Positions 11,507-22,316 are shown, counted from the stretch's first letter. The stretch is 64,000 nt of DNA from Phytophthora hibernalis (GCA_012656075.1 JAAKBF010000256.1:1-64000); one strand, 5' to 3'. A program made the numbers and translations. Notes: a model not told the origin generated them from the letters alone.

Positions 11507-12556
11507 ATGACGTACTCAAAGGACCTACGCTGGCGCGCAGTCGTGCTGTTTTTCGTCTACAACATCGAGATGTTGCAGATTGCACATGTCCTCGGTGCAT
11601 CGGTACGCTCCATCAAGCGTTGGAATCGCTTTGTTCAAAAGTTCGGCATGGTAACCGGCGCCCAACGCGAGAAGCGGGCATCGCGCTGGCCAGCATCGGT
11701 CTGTGCGTTCGTGATCAAGTACGTGGAGGACCACCCGTGCTTTTATCTCGAAGAGCTCCAAGATACACTTCGTAACAAGTTTGGAAATATCAAGACGTCA
11801 ACATCTACCATTTGCAGAGCCCTTCGGTTTGATATGGGGTTGTCCAGGAAAGTGCTGACGCGGCGTGCGCGGGAGGCTAAAGCAGATCAGGTTCAAGACT
11901 ATATCGACAAGCTGAAGCCTTTCTACTCCATGCCCGAGCAAATGATTTTCTTAGACGAAACCGCCAAGGATAGTAGAGATGGTGTGCGTCGATACGCATG
12001 GTCGAAGCGAAACACGCCTGCAATCGTCACGCTTCCTTTTGTACGCGGTGAGCGGGTCTCCGTTCTGGCGGCGATGTCAACGGACGGTTTTTATCGTGGG
12101 GTGCACAACAGGAACATTTACGCGGCATGTATTTTACCAGACCTTCCACGACAAAATTTTGCCGTTCCTGAATCCGTGGCCACTTCCTCGCTCTATCCTT
12201 GTACTGGATAATGCAAAAATCCATATGTACAAGGAATTAGAGGAAGCGGTGCACAGTGTTGGTGCTTTAATTTTCTTTCTGCCACCATATTGCCCCAACT
12301 CAATCCGATTGAAGTCGGGTTTTCACTGCTGAAGCGTTGGATCCAAAAGAATGCAAACACGGCGTTCGGATTCGCTCCAGAGGAGGTATTAGACTTGGCG
12401 ATGTACGCTTGTACGCGCACGAAAGATGGAACACGTGGTATTTATAAGCATTGCGGGTATGCTCTCGACTCGTTGGCAATAGATATTAATGTACTCCAAC
12501 TAATTAATACTACAACTGATGGTCTTCATCCTCCATATTTTGAGCTGGTAGATTAA
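11507..12556 (+). pseudogene. Tc1/mariner transposase, frameshifted
   Basis: The ATG at 11507 starts MTYSKDLRWRAVVLFF, a helix-turn-helix region (IAHVLGASVRSIKRW), then the catalytic D in MIFLDET. After a frame change in a T run near 12090 comes the second D in SILVLDNAKIHM, and after another in a C run near 12295 the glutamate in NPIEVGFSLLKRW. This is the DD(n)E layout of Tc1/mariner. Both breaks sit in homopolymers; the C-run break is shared with copy B and the T run differs in length between copies. The last 47 bp overlap the 3' end of the convergent gene on the other strand. No terminal inverted repeats were found around the pair. Confidence 0.85.
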
Positions 12557-13405
12557 CAGGTATGTCGGAGTTGTGTGGGCGCCTAAGATCGCAGTCAGGT
12601 AAACCGAGAATGTCTCGGAGATCATCTAGCGAGACCGAAATATTTACCTCACTTTCGTTGATGAGTATTCTCACGGTTCTAAACCGACGATCCAGACGTC
12701 GATGCTCTGCTTGCTGCTCGTGCGCCATCTCACAGCGAGCTTCGTCAACACTGCAGAGTTGTCGATATGTTGCATGCTCCGGGATTGTAGGCTGGGTTCC
12801 ATCTGGCTCACGCGCATGTTGTGTTGCAAAGTAGCGTAGAGCCAAACTGTTCGGCGCTAGCGGAGATTGGTTAGTATCAGCTAAGTGCTGTACAATCCGA
12901 GTCGATGCTTCATTAACCCGTGCAACTGTTGCCCGTCGAATTGAGTTGTGGATCTATCAATAATGCAAAAGCTAACATTAGTATAAATCCACAGCTCCGA
13001 TAAATATGACAGCAGTACCTTCACAGCGTACACGAAAACCATTAGACTGGCTGCCAGCGAGACGTTTCTACGCTGAGCATTCCGCCAGGATTGCATAACT
13101 TGGGCAGCGAATGATTCAGCAGTGAGCTTGATGAACTCCTTTTGTTTCGTGTTGGTACCTGGTTTGAGGTAAATATCCTTCTCGGACCACGAAATTCCTT
13201 CTTGAGCACTTACGATCGCGTCCACTTTTGCATGTAAGACGGCGTAGCCTTCTGTAGATTGCAAACTCACTGAATGTGGCTGCTTGTGGACTGCTCGGAC
13301 GTCATGTAATGCCTCGCCCAATTTGATGGTCAGCGTTACTTTGACCTCTTCGTCCCCAAAAATGTGTTGCACTGTGTTGGCGCGTGAGGTAGATTCGCTC
13401 TCCAT
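12510..13405 (-). CDS. Unidentified spliced protein convergent with the Tc1 transposase
   Basis: Two exons on the minus strand, 13405-13019 and 12953-12510, join in phase across a 65-nt intron (GTACTG...TTGATAG). The product is 276 residues. I do not recognise the family. Visible features are a basic segment (WRNAQRRNV), a Gln/Arg-rich helical stretch (EARCEMAHEQQAEHRRLDRRFR), and an acidic C-terminus. It lacks a signal peptide or zinc motif. Unlike its neighbours it reads through without frameshift. Its 3' end overlaps the Tc1 transposase by 47 bp tail-to-tail, and exon 2 is duplicated with the transposase at 28247-28690. That suggests it may be an accessory gene of the same element, which is inference. 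Confidence 0.6.
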
Positions 13406-14330
13406 CAGGTATAATCCCGAGTGGATCTACAATGGTCTTCACTCGCTCAAGTATCATAAGATCAAATCGACAAATTTATGTTTAGCTCAATCTCATTCCA
13501 GATTTATTTTTCAACTTACCGTTGGTAGTCCGCTTTGCAACCTCGCGTCTTGTTCACGTGGGCGTCTATGTTGAGGAGGCTAATGTCGAGCTACTGTGCC
13601 AGCCAGTAGGAGGTCAGCACGTTGGTCATCTGAGGCTAGTGCTTCTCGTTCTTGTTCATGTCATCTCAGCGCATTTAGTCCACGCCCACCTATTAATACA
13701 AGATGTGTGCGAAGTAGGTGTACGTTAGTACATCGGTTATTAAAGTGTAAACAATACAGTACAGGCTTCACTCACCTGAGCAGCGCCTCTCCGTCGATAT
13801 TGGGTAAGAACCTGCCAGTCTTCCTCCCTGCAATTTGGTTGGCCTGGATCCCCACTCGCTTCATTTCGTGGTGCACTTGGCCAATCTTCGAGTCCGATCG
13901 GCCCAACTGCTAGTTCAGGGTTCACGGGCTGGTTGATGTGACACGGCACCTCGAGCTTGTTAACGAAGAAGTCGGTCGGGTGGTTATAGTAGAGAATGAG
14001 CGACTCACTGAGTGGCTTCTAAGCGCGACGACGGCGACATGCCCCTGCAGGGACGCAAACAGCATCTTCCCGTCCTTCTACGAGTTGTCCACGAAGTCGA
14101 GTATCCCCTGGTGATGGAGGCGAGTCGGCCGATCGAACGGCGGTTCTAAGGAACGCGGCGTCTGCGTGAGGGAGCAGACTAACTGGCCCCACGCGTGTAC
14201 GAAACCCAGTTGTTGAAATCACCAATCAAAATTCTTCACGATTTGTACGTAATCATGCACGAGTTAGTGCAGGGGGTGAGGTGGAATTAGTGCACTAAAA
14301 GGCAAGACAAAGTCCATGCAAAGTACAATA
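13406..14330. other. No confident gene; possible decayed exon on minus strand
   Basis: A minus-strand open stretch at 13740-13949 runs into a plausible donor (GTGAGT near 13777) and an acceptor-like TTAATAG, so it could be an exon of a decayed gene upstream of the spliced gene. No domain is recognisable. The remainder shows nothing I can support. Confidence 0.35.
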
Positions 14331-14531
14331 CACTCCGGGCCAAAAGTATACGAACACCCCTACTTTTGCTAATAACTCAGCCTCTAGATGGAGTTGAGAA
14401 GTGTGCTTCAGACATGTTGTGTAGAACACGGTAATCATCAGTCGTTATGGGCTAATACTCACATACAAAAACCGTTTTGGCAGGTGGCCAAAATATACGA
14501 ACGCTGTACTAATTGAAACTGGCTCAAAATG
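14331..14531 (+). mobile_element. Truncated Tc1/mariner terminus
   Basis: This starts after a TA (14329-14330) with cactccgggccaaaagtata, and a related subterminal ggccaaaatatacgaacg occurs near 14488. Both match the CCAAAAGTATACGAA-type ends of Tc1/mariner elements. The element is cut at ~14532, where the duplicated pogo-like block begins, so only one end remains. Confidence 0.6.
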
Positions 14532-15525
14532 ATATTTGTTTTTTATAATATGGTGTTTAGGCATGGGTTTTCAACGCAGCCACAACATTCGAAGAAAAAC
14601 GAAGCTGTACTACAGCAGACGCATTTAGAATTTGCAATCAAGTTTTGGAGCGAATACAGCCATTTTCCGGATAGTGCTATCTACAACGTCGACGAAACGG
14701 CCATTTATTTCGACACTCCACCCCACAAAATATGGGCCCTCAAGGGGATGCGTGGATCAGCAAAAGTCAAGCATATGCAGAAGAATTCCGGAAGACTCAC
14801 AGCTGTGCTCACCATTCGGGCTGACGGTACGTTCATTTATTTTACATTTAATTTACTGTATACTGAAACTAAGTAACGTTATTTGATTTAGGAAAAACTG
14901 CCAATACTCTTCATTCTGCGAGGAATACCTGGCGGCACTGTGGAGACAAATGAGTTGCCAACATATCCAGATGGACATGTTTATACAGTCCAAGAACATG
15001 GCTGGATGGACGCAACTGTTTGGGAGTTTTATATTGAAAGTTTGCTTAAATTTGAAATAGATTCTCCCTCTGTCCTCCTTCTCGATAACTTCGATTCCCA
15101 TGTATCGGAAGGAGGACAGAATGTGGTAGCGGAGGCTACCTCAGCACTAGTGTGCCCTGTTCCGCCAAACAGCACGTCTGTCTGTCAGCCTCTTGATGTT
15201 GGAGTTATGGGTCCACTCAAGAAGAAGCTGACAGGCGTATGGCTATCAGAAAATATTAATGGTACACGCACCGCGCAGCAAAAGAGACTTGGCGCGATCA
15301 AGCGCACCATTACAGCATGGGAAGGCATCACAGAGCACTGTGTTGTGCGTAGCTTTGAAAAGGCAATTCCAAGATATCCTGAAGTCCAAGTATAGGATAA
15401 AAATGTTTTTTACCAATCACAAATAGCGAATCACTGATGGGTACGGATTTTTGTCGAGATGCCCCGTTTACTTTTGTATGGCGGATACAGTTCAGTGGGG
15501 GTACGGATTTCACCGTCGTTGTCTG
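14532..15525 (+). pseudogene. 5'-truncated copy of the inner pogo-like transposase
   Basis: Same gene as 2845-3832, starting within its second intron. It has HGFSTQPQHSK, AIYNVDETAIYFD, the intron after the GLT(AD) codons, VLLLDNFDSHV and QPLDVGVMGPLKKK. The right terminal repeat ends at 15525, followed by TA. Here the last exon stays open to 15395, with indels relative to copy 1 in A and C runs. The N-terminal DNA-binding part is absent, so it cannot encode a working transposase. Confidence 0.85.
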
Positions 15526-15819
15526 TACTACACAGGTTATACGGTATCCTTATGGCCAGTACCTACTGTAACGGGGTTTAAAATGTGTCAAGGTATCACT
15601 ATAGATGAACCCAGTCGATAAAGACCATTGCTAATATCTACAACACAGGATATAATGCACGGCTGCTAATAAACGCGCCGCAGAGCGGCTGCGGAAACAG
15701 CAACGTGAGGAGCAGGAGCGGCGTGTGCGCGGACATCGACCCGAAGCCTTTTAGTATGCAATATTTGGCGCTGAACAAGTATGATAGTGGATGCTTTTCA
15801 TTAACAAATGTATTGAAAA
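14532..15819 (+). repeat. Direct segmental duplication, copy 2
   Basis: Copy of 2842-4128 in the same orientation. It ends exactly at the outer tip of the 89-bp inverted repeat that starts at 15820. At its left end it is fused to a Tc1/mariner terminus. Confidence 0.9.
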
Positions 15820-15908
15820 AGGAAAATTCAAAGGGGGACTCGAATCGAAATACATTTTCGAAGAGGGACTCGACAATTACGCTGTCTATAAAAGCTAGCT
15901 TTTACTAA
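15820..15908 (+). repeat. Left 89-bp terminal inverted repeat
   Basis: Pairs with 17552-17640. Its inner end is the palindrome taaaagctagctttta. Confidence 0.88.
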
Positions 15909-15991
15909 GCCTATTCAATCTGCCGTGGATCCCCGACCGTTGCTGACGTTGCTGGCGCTACTGAGCGTGCCCCGGTCGTGTACGTGTACGG

Positions 15992-17170
15992 TTGGTGTTC
16001 TCGGGCGTGCCCATCTCGATGCCAGACATGATGTACACGGTGCCGAACCGGTCCCTCAACTACGAAATCACCAAGGGTGTGCGGCGACCGCCACGACTGC
16101 TACCGCCGACGGCTGCAACCGTTCGGCGACATGATGCTGGCAGAGCTGGTGCAAAAGTACAAGAAGGCGTGCGAGAAGCGCGACAAGTCGTTCTCGTCGG
16201 ACACGTTGGAGCAGATGCGCATGACATCGAGGCCGTTTTTCGCTAGTGGAATATCCCGCGCGCCGTCAAGTACCGTGAGATCAAGAAGATAACGGGTCTC
16301 AAGGGCACGGACGTGGTCGTTCAGGACAGCGTGTACGGCAACATCAACGACCAGTTACATGATCTTGATCTTCACGCGTAACTCGGCCAACGACGAGAAC
16401 AAGCTGTATGGTGAGTTCCGGATGAACGCGCATGGTGAAGATGTGGCTGCACCCGACCTTTGTCAACGATAAGATGTACCCGAAGGACTGCTGTACCAAG
16501 TCCTGCCGGTGTCTAGGACACGACTACTGGGAAAGATCGTGTTCACCACGGCGAACGCAGAGAAACAAGACTAAGCCGTCATAATCGAAGTGTATACTTC
16601 TCCTAATTCTTCTTTGTGTATGTCAAGTTCGGCCAGTACACGATGCCTTGTTGTGACCATCTGCGATGCCGCATTTGCCGCACTTGTAAAGCTTACGGAT
16701 CCGTGTAGACTCACCACATTCACCACGCGAACGAATTCTCCGTTTACGGGGCCGTCCAGCCTGCCGTTGATAAAGTGCAGGTGTCAAGGTTTCATCTGCT
16801 CTTTTTCCGAGTCGTCCGGGAGCGCAATGGGACGCTGATTCTTCGCATCACGACACCTCGATCAGAAAACAAGTTCCAGTGTGAGCTTAAGCAGATGCCG
16901 CTGTACTCTGTTTCGTTCATCACGGACGAAGTTGCATACACCAGTCGATTGGGTCACGGGGACAAGCCAAGAGAGGAGAAATTATATCCGCCATCATGCT
17001 CATGTGTGTCTTGGTTACAGCAGGGGTCACTGTCGCACCTCTTGGCTGTCAAAATGCAGACGAACGGAGGTCTGGAGGATGTGTTTCAATTGTTTTCAAG
17101 CTGCTACACCGTTGCTCAGACGATGCAGCTAGTTGATGAAGCAGAGGTTTCGCAGTCGACGTGCAGTTGA
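15992..17170 (+). pseudogene. Unidentified decayed coding region inside the inverted-repeat element
   Basis: Successive plus-strand frames look coding. First GVPISMPDMMYTVPNRSLNY, then FGDMMLAELVQKYKKACEKR, then (after a change near 16250) VKYREIKKITGLKG and VVVQDSVYGNIN. These are followed by a frame with MILIFTRNSANDENKLY and one with HPTFVNDKMYPKDCCTKSC. From 16600 another stretch has a Cys/His-rich run (CCDHLRCRICRTC) and, further on, ERNGTLILRITTPRSENKFQ. At least four frame changes are needed. I do not recognise the protein. It could be captured host sequence, a transposon gene or an old viral insertion, and I would not choose among these from sequence alone. Confidence 0.35.
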
Positions 17171-17551
17171 TATGCTTGAGATTGGGTGTTGTTCGACCAG
17201 AGGCTGTCCATGTTTTGCCTTGACAGAGACGAAGATGCGCCTCGGTCATCATGATTTTGTGTACGCACGGCAGTAGCCGTAAGGCAGTAGCTTCCTCGGC
17301 TTTAGCCGCAACGAGATTGCCTGCTCGCTTTCAACAAAGTTGGTAGTTCTCCATCAGGGGTTGGGTCTTGTAGTATGGATGCAGAGCCCACTTCTTCAGC
17401 TCCACCGCGTTCAAATATTCCCCGGCAGGGACATTTGCATCACTCAAATCTTGTATGGCTGCTTTGTACTCGGCTGGCGTATTTGCAGCTTGCGCGCGCC
17501 AAACCATTACACAGCAAGCTTCACTTTTCGTCAGCTCGCATATTTCCTGTG

Positions 17552-17640
17552 TAGTAAAAGCTAGCTTTTATAGACAGCGTAATTATCGAGTCCCTCTTTG
17601 AAAATGTATTTCGATTCGAGTCCCCCTTTGGAATTTTCCT
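17552..17640 (-). repeat. Right 89-bp terminal inverted repeat
   Basis: Inverted copy of 15820-15908. Confidence 0.88.
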
Positions 17641-18102
17641 AGTATATATATATCGATAGTAATAAATCAGGTACTGCATGTACCGGTACAACGTACCGAC
17701 ATTATATGTGTTGGCCTCGATTTTGTTTGCCAAGAACGCGCTGTATTTCTATTAATTTCCTTGGCAATGAATGATGGAAATCTCAGAGGTATATGTTCAC
17801 TGTGCGTTGACACAAGTTTCGATGGGGTCTCAACTTCACATACGGTATAGTAATAACACATGTGCGGCGCGCTGCCGTCGATCAAGTTGATCCAAGTGGT
17901 TTGTGTCGCGCAGCGCGACATACACTAATAAAGCCGTTCGGGCCGCCAATTAAACGGACGGTTCTCCAGCAGTAAAGTACCGGTAATCAGATGCAGGCAC
18001 ATCTCAAGAGCCCAGTCTGGCTCTGTTGTGCTGTGAGTCGGGAATGGTCTGCGTCCTCCCTCACACCTCATTTTGCGCCTTAAACACCCAGTACCCTCCG
18101 AG
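17641..18102. other. No gene seen
   Basis: It starts with a short TA-rich run after the inverted repeat. The remainder would include the promoter of the secreted-protein gene at 18103. No conserved element was identified. Confidence 0.5.
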
Positions 18103-18347
18103 ATGAACCCCACCAAGTTTCTCACGCCACTACTGGCCATGCAGCTGGCTGTTGCCTTCGTCGCAGCAACCTCCGATGCAAACCCTGCCTCGGTAGATAG
18201 CCCGATTTATTACGGCCGTCCCAACAACGGGGCTATCCCTACACCACTCCTTCGCCAACGAAGCCCCGCGAAAATGAGACCGAGACGCCCACCCCCGCGA
18301 ATGGCCCGATTTATTACGGCCGTCCCAACAACGGCGGTTATCCCTGA
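18103..18347 (+). pseudogene. Small secreted protein with a duplicated IYYGRPNNG repeat, one frameshift
   Basis: The ATG at 18103 begins a clear signal peptide (MNPTKFLTPLLAMQLAVAFV, likely cleavage near ATSDA). A short linker leads to PIYYGRPNNG. Near 18230 the reading frame changes relative to the second copy of the same repeat (ANGPIYYGRPNNGGYP, ending at 18347); the first repeat's codons are one base short compared with the second. No cysteines and no RxLR motif are visible. An apoplastic or effector-like role is only inferred from size, secretion and its position 350 bp from a CRN. The break could be a sequencing error in a G run. Confidence 0.6.
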
Positions 18348-18407
18348 GTAGTAATATTCAGCAGGTTACGCAGTGGTTTTTTTTTAGCTTTATTTACATA
18401 GAGAATA

Positions 18408-18527
18408 GGTTTAACCGTTTCTAATGCGATGGGGTTTCAACGACGCAACCTCTCGACCAGCTGATAGCTCGAGGAGGCACCCAACGCTTCAGGAGTATTC
18501 GTAGACAGGTTTAACCGTTTCTAATCC
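18408..18527. repeat. Direct repeat aggtttaaccgtttctaat
   Basis: The 19-mer occurs near 18409 and again near 18509, ~100 bp apart, between the secreted-protein gene and the CRN. Function unknown; it could be promoter-associated. Confidence 0.45.
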
Positions 18528-18699
18528 CCAAATGTTGTGCTGAAGCGTCCGTACCTCTCACCATTGGTTGGAATCACGTGAGGTAGGGCTACATCTATGT
18601 GACAGCGCTTCATCACGCTTTCATTTCCCGCTTAAGTACGACACCAAAATTCTCCCCCTCCCTTTTCTCTTATTCGAGAATCTGCCGCCTCGAATAAAG

Positions 18700-20442
18700 A
18701 TGGTGACGCTCGTGTGCTCGATCGTTGGCGAGGAGGAAGCGCGTTTCCTGTGGACATCGATGCGAGTCAGTTGGTGGGCCACTTGAAGGAGGCGATCAAG
18801 GAGAAGAAGAAGAACAGGATCAGTGTGACCCTGACGAGCTGCAGCTCTTCCTGGCGAAGACGACAGCCGGCGCGTGGCTGCAAGATGTCGACCCTAGTGT
18901 GCTCGAGCTGGAGGAAGGGAGGATCCGTCCTGACGTCCAGACGCTGATCAAGGGAGAGAAGATGAGGGCGACGTGGACAATTGGTGACGTGCTGAAAGAA
19001 AACAAAATGACCACCCCACAGTCGAGACAAGTTCACGTGCTGGTGGTGGTTCCGAAGAGGAGTCCAAATGACCTGTTTGTTGAGAACGATTCGATATCGG
19101 CGTTTCGAGAAACTGCCGCAAGCATTCACCGAGTGCAGGTTCAAATGCAAGTGCTGCTTGAGCAAAATAAGGCTAATTTGACACACAAACCAAATTCCTT
19201 CTCCGATGGGGCATTGGGTCAAATGGAGTCTGGAAGATTGAAAACGGATGGCATGATCATCGATGCTGCACCAATAGAGAACGAAGAAGCATTTTGGCCA
19301 GAGGCAATTCAGATTCAAGCGGATGCTATTCAGAGTGAGGCTGCTTTTGACGCGTTTATTACTCCTTTTTCAGCGACGTATTAAGCCGTTGTGGTATGGT
19401 ATTCGTCAATAGCGAGAGATATCCATGGTTGTCTCAGTCTCCGCTTGTTACCAAGAATACAGATCTCAAACCGGATGGATTTGCGACCCACCGTGGAATG
19501 TTTCGTGCCAAACCGGTACCGGACGATGGAGTGCAACGCCAGAATGGATTTCGATTTGGAGTAGCAGTGGAAGAATTGTTCGACTGCCTCATTTTGTTCG
19601 AAAGCAAGCTCACTATAACGGATGCTTCGTTTGGCCAAGTGGTACGATATCTGCAGTATCTTTGCCCCAAGGAGCTAGCAAGCGCTATTCTATTCGACCG
19701 CCGCTCCTTTTGGTTGATCAAAAGCCACAGGTCTGTTGTTACCAAAGTTCGAAGAGCGAAGTGGGTCGATAAGGGCTCGAAAACATTGTTCCAGAGCTTT
19801 ATTACTGACAACATATCTCCATGGGTGGCGCACTTAACCAATGCCTGCACTTCATTGGGTGTTGGTGTGGTGGAGGGCGATGCATTTCTCGGCCGTGGCG
19901 CTCATGGACGCGTTTTTAAGGTAACTGGGCCAGGTCAGAAGGTTTTCGCGCTGAAAATCGTGGAGGAATGCTCCGTTGGACGTCTTTATCAAGAGAAGAA
20001 GGCCTTGATGAAAGCCCAGCCCACAGGATTGACGATTACTCCTGTGCGAGATGTCATCGAAAGCACTGATGGTAGCGCGGCCTTATTGCTGTCTCCTGTT
20101 GGGAAACCTCTGCCTCGACCAACGACACTAGAGGGAGTACGGAACCTCTTTGGATTGTTATGGCAGCTCCACGCGAATAGCCTGGTCCATGGAGATCCTC
20201 GCGTGCCGAATGTGATCCTCATTGGGGATACGCCCTCTGGATTGATCTCGTGGAAGTGATGGAGGCTACTCCCACTTTGAAAAAATGATGCTGATATTCT
20301 CGCACGGTCCATCCTAGGTGTCTCTCGGGCCTTTGAGCTGGACCCGGCAACGAAACAATTGATCGATAACTATGGCGAAAGCGCTACGCCAGAGAATCTT
20401 GATCGTCTGGCCGAAGCAGTAAGCTTGGTATTCCCAAATTAG
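18700..20442 (+). pseudogene. CRN effector with protein-kinase-like C-terminus, broken
   Basis: The ATG at 18700 starts MVTLVCSIVG. The N-terminal module continues in another frame (VDIDASQLVGHLKEAIKEKK), then a third (LQLFLAK, and later VHVLVVVPKR). The C-terminal region has a glycine loop (FLGRGAHGRVFK), an invariant-Lys strand (FALKIVEE), and a catalytic-loop-like HGDPRVPNVIL in place of HRDxKxxN. This is the kinase-type CRN C-terminus known from the CRN8 class; those effectors act in host nuclei and can promote plant cell death. Frame changes lie near 18740, 18822, 19365 (T run), 20235 and 20287, with the last coding stretch ending at 20442. Whether all are true mutations is uncertain. 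Confidence 0.8.
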
Positions 20443-20793
20443 CTGCAAATCCGATTCAATGGTTTTCATTCGCACGGCAATGGGTGCAGCTCATTGACCG
20501 AATGGGGCGTCGCCGCTGTGCACACGTTTGATCTATGAGCACTTTGCTGGGTTGTTGGCAGCAGCCAGTTATTCTGCTGTGCTTCTTCCGCGATCTGATA
20601 AGCTTCGCGCGATAGCACATCTCTGTTTCAGCCAGCACACACAAAAGTTAGTCATACACCGCCAAATTACAATCAGAACGCGTCTACGTACGGGTGGCGT
20701 CTGTCAATGGCTGTGATCGACTGCACTCCATCTTGGTCAGCAACAGCAAGCAGTCCGTAGGCAGCCATCGCCCTCAGAAAAACCGACAGCTTC

Positions 20794-21145
20794 TTGAACG
20801 AGCTATGCTTAATGTTCAGCGACACCCCGACACGCAGCAACACATTCGCTTGGAACGAACTCGACAATGGGTTTCCCGACCGCCTCACTCGTCCGGAAGT
20901 TCTAAATCTACTGCTTTCCAAGTGCATGCGCTACCACCGAATCGAGCGTATGCCGCGAAGTTCCATGGGGGCAACTTGCGCCCGATCTCGATTCACGCCG
21001 GCAAGCTGATCCAGATTCATTGGTTAATGATGTGTTGGAATACTTTAGCACCATGACGTATGGCACGAATGTCAAGGCCAAGAAGAAAAAGAATCGCAAA
21101 CATGTGTACGAAAGAGTATTGAACAAGTGTAGTGGTGAAGTCTAA
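20794..21145 (+). pseudogene. Unidentified C-terminal gene fragment with a lysine-rich tail
   Basis: A plus-strand frame reads TFAWNELDNGFPDRLTRPEV and LLLSKCMRYHRIER. After a one-base change near 20970 it continues as DPDSLVNDVLEYFSTMTYGT and a basic stretch (NVKAKKKKNRKH), stopping at 21145. The basic run could be a nuclear localisation signal. No family recognised. It converges on the membrane-protein gene to its right. Confidence 0.35.
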
Positions 21146-21164
21146 ACAGATTGGAGACGTTCTA

Positions 21165-22316
21165 GGAACATCTTCTATCAGCGGTGACGCGGAGGACGTT
21201 CCCGATTTGCGTTTCTTTTCTTCTTGTTGCTAGTCGTGGTGGTCTCGCTGCTGGTGGTGAAAGTCGTGGTCGAGGTTGTAGAACTTTGCTCCGACTTGGA
21301 CTTGGACTCAGTCGAGGACTGTTTCTTCTTGGTTGTTTTCTTGCACTGCTTGTTTTACCGAGAGCGATGTGGTACACAACGAGCGCCAGAATGCATGAAA
21401 TATAGTGAACGACAGATGCGCTCAGTACAAGCCGTAGGTCGCCTGCACCACGGCACAAATTTGAAAAGTCATTGGCACGAGAGCGTGCATGGCCAATTCC
21501 ACCTTGCTTTCTACCAGGAAGTCCTTGTACTTGGCAGCCTCCTGAAAATTTCCATTTCCACCTCCGCACAGACGGCCCGATCGGATACAGAAAAACCACA
21601 AAGGTCTCGAGAGGTCTTGAACCGGTACACCATTCGCACGAAACAACACGAAAGGTTGGACACACAGACCATCTCCCCAGTCTAGCCCACTACAACACGG
21701 CGCGTTGTGCGGTCAGTGTACTCTTCAAGAATGGCTCCTGGGCCGCCGCCGTCTTCAAAGATGCACTTCGGGCAGTTTTCAGTCGTAATTTTGACGCTGC
21801 TACTGGAAGACTTTCAGTATATTGAGCTGCATCTTGCCCCGACGGCCCCAAAGAAAGCCGTCAGAGGCAGTGGAGTCATGCAGTCAAGCGACAGACTGAT
21901 AAGGTATGTAAACACGCTCAAAATGGCGACGTAGGAACCCCCTCAAGCAGAAGACCGTTCGAGAGCTCTGACGGCGGCTTCTGGGAAAATGGATAACCAC
22001 AGCACTGCAAACAGCGAGCGCTTCAAACGCTGCTGGTCGGAGGTTCCGTCATTACTTCCACTGAATGTAAAGAAATACAGAACAAAAACCGCAATGCCGC
22101 CACCACAAGCAGTCCCAATGAGCTTGAGGACGAGCTTGTAATTTGTCCCAGAACCTGTACAGCTCCGTGGGTGATGATAATAATCATCCAGCGAGCAGGG
22201 CTCGGAAAAATAATGGCACGTGTTCGTGCGCCCATCTGGAAAAAATGTGACAAGGCAGATTGACCATTTGAAACCATCACAATCCGTCGGAGCCCATTAG
22301 ACTACCATCTCGGTAC
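21165..22316 (-). pseudogene. Multi-pass membrane protein with Cys-containing ectodomain, interrupted
   Basis: A long minus-strand frame without an early ATG covers ~22297-21952. It has a Cys-bearing stretch (WAPTDCDGFKWSICLVTF, TNTCHYFSEPCSLDDYYY), a transmembrane helix (LVLKLIGTACGGGIAVFVLY) and a second hydrophobic segment (LFAVLWLSIF). The same frame continues past a TGA with another helix (YVAILSVFTYLISLSLDC) and past a second TGA to ~21685. Other frames then give MALVPM-type hydrophobic and LSASVVHYISCILALVVYHI segments before a basic Ser/Arg-rich tail near 21170. Four or more helices make this a polytopic membrane protein of unknown function. The stops could be frameshifts or unrecognised introns. 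Confidence 0.45.

Larger units (their letters stand above)
9992..12966 (+). repeat. Large inverted duplication, copy A
   Basis: About 2.97 kb that reappears in opposite orientation at 28229-31197. It spans most of the CRN NTPase gene, the shared 5' region, the Tc1 transposase and exon 2 of the convergent gene, ending inside that gene's intron. Copies differ by a few amino-acid changes, several homopolymer indels, a 10-bp deletion and a 212-bp internal inversion. Confidence 0.92.
15820..17640. mobile_element. Element with 89-bp terminal inverted repeats and unidentified cargo
   Basis: 15820-15908 and 17552-17640 are inverted copies (aggaaaattc..., gggggactcgaatcgaaata, ...aaaagctagctttta), almost perfect. 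The interior (~1.64 kb) is unrelated to other parts of the window. Long terminal repeats and captured sequence suggest a non-autonomous MULE-like element. However, the flanking 9 bp do not match (tattgaaaa against agtatatat), so no target duplication is seen. The left tip coincides with the end of a segmental duplication. Confidence 0.75.
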
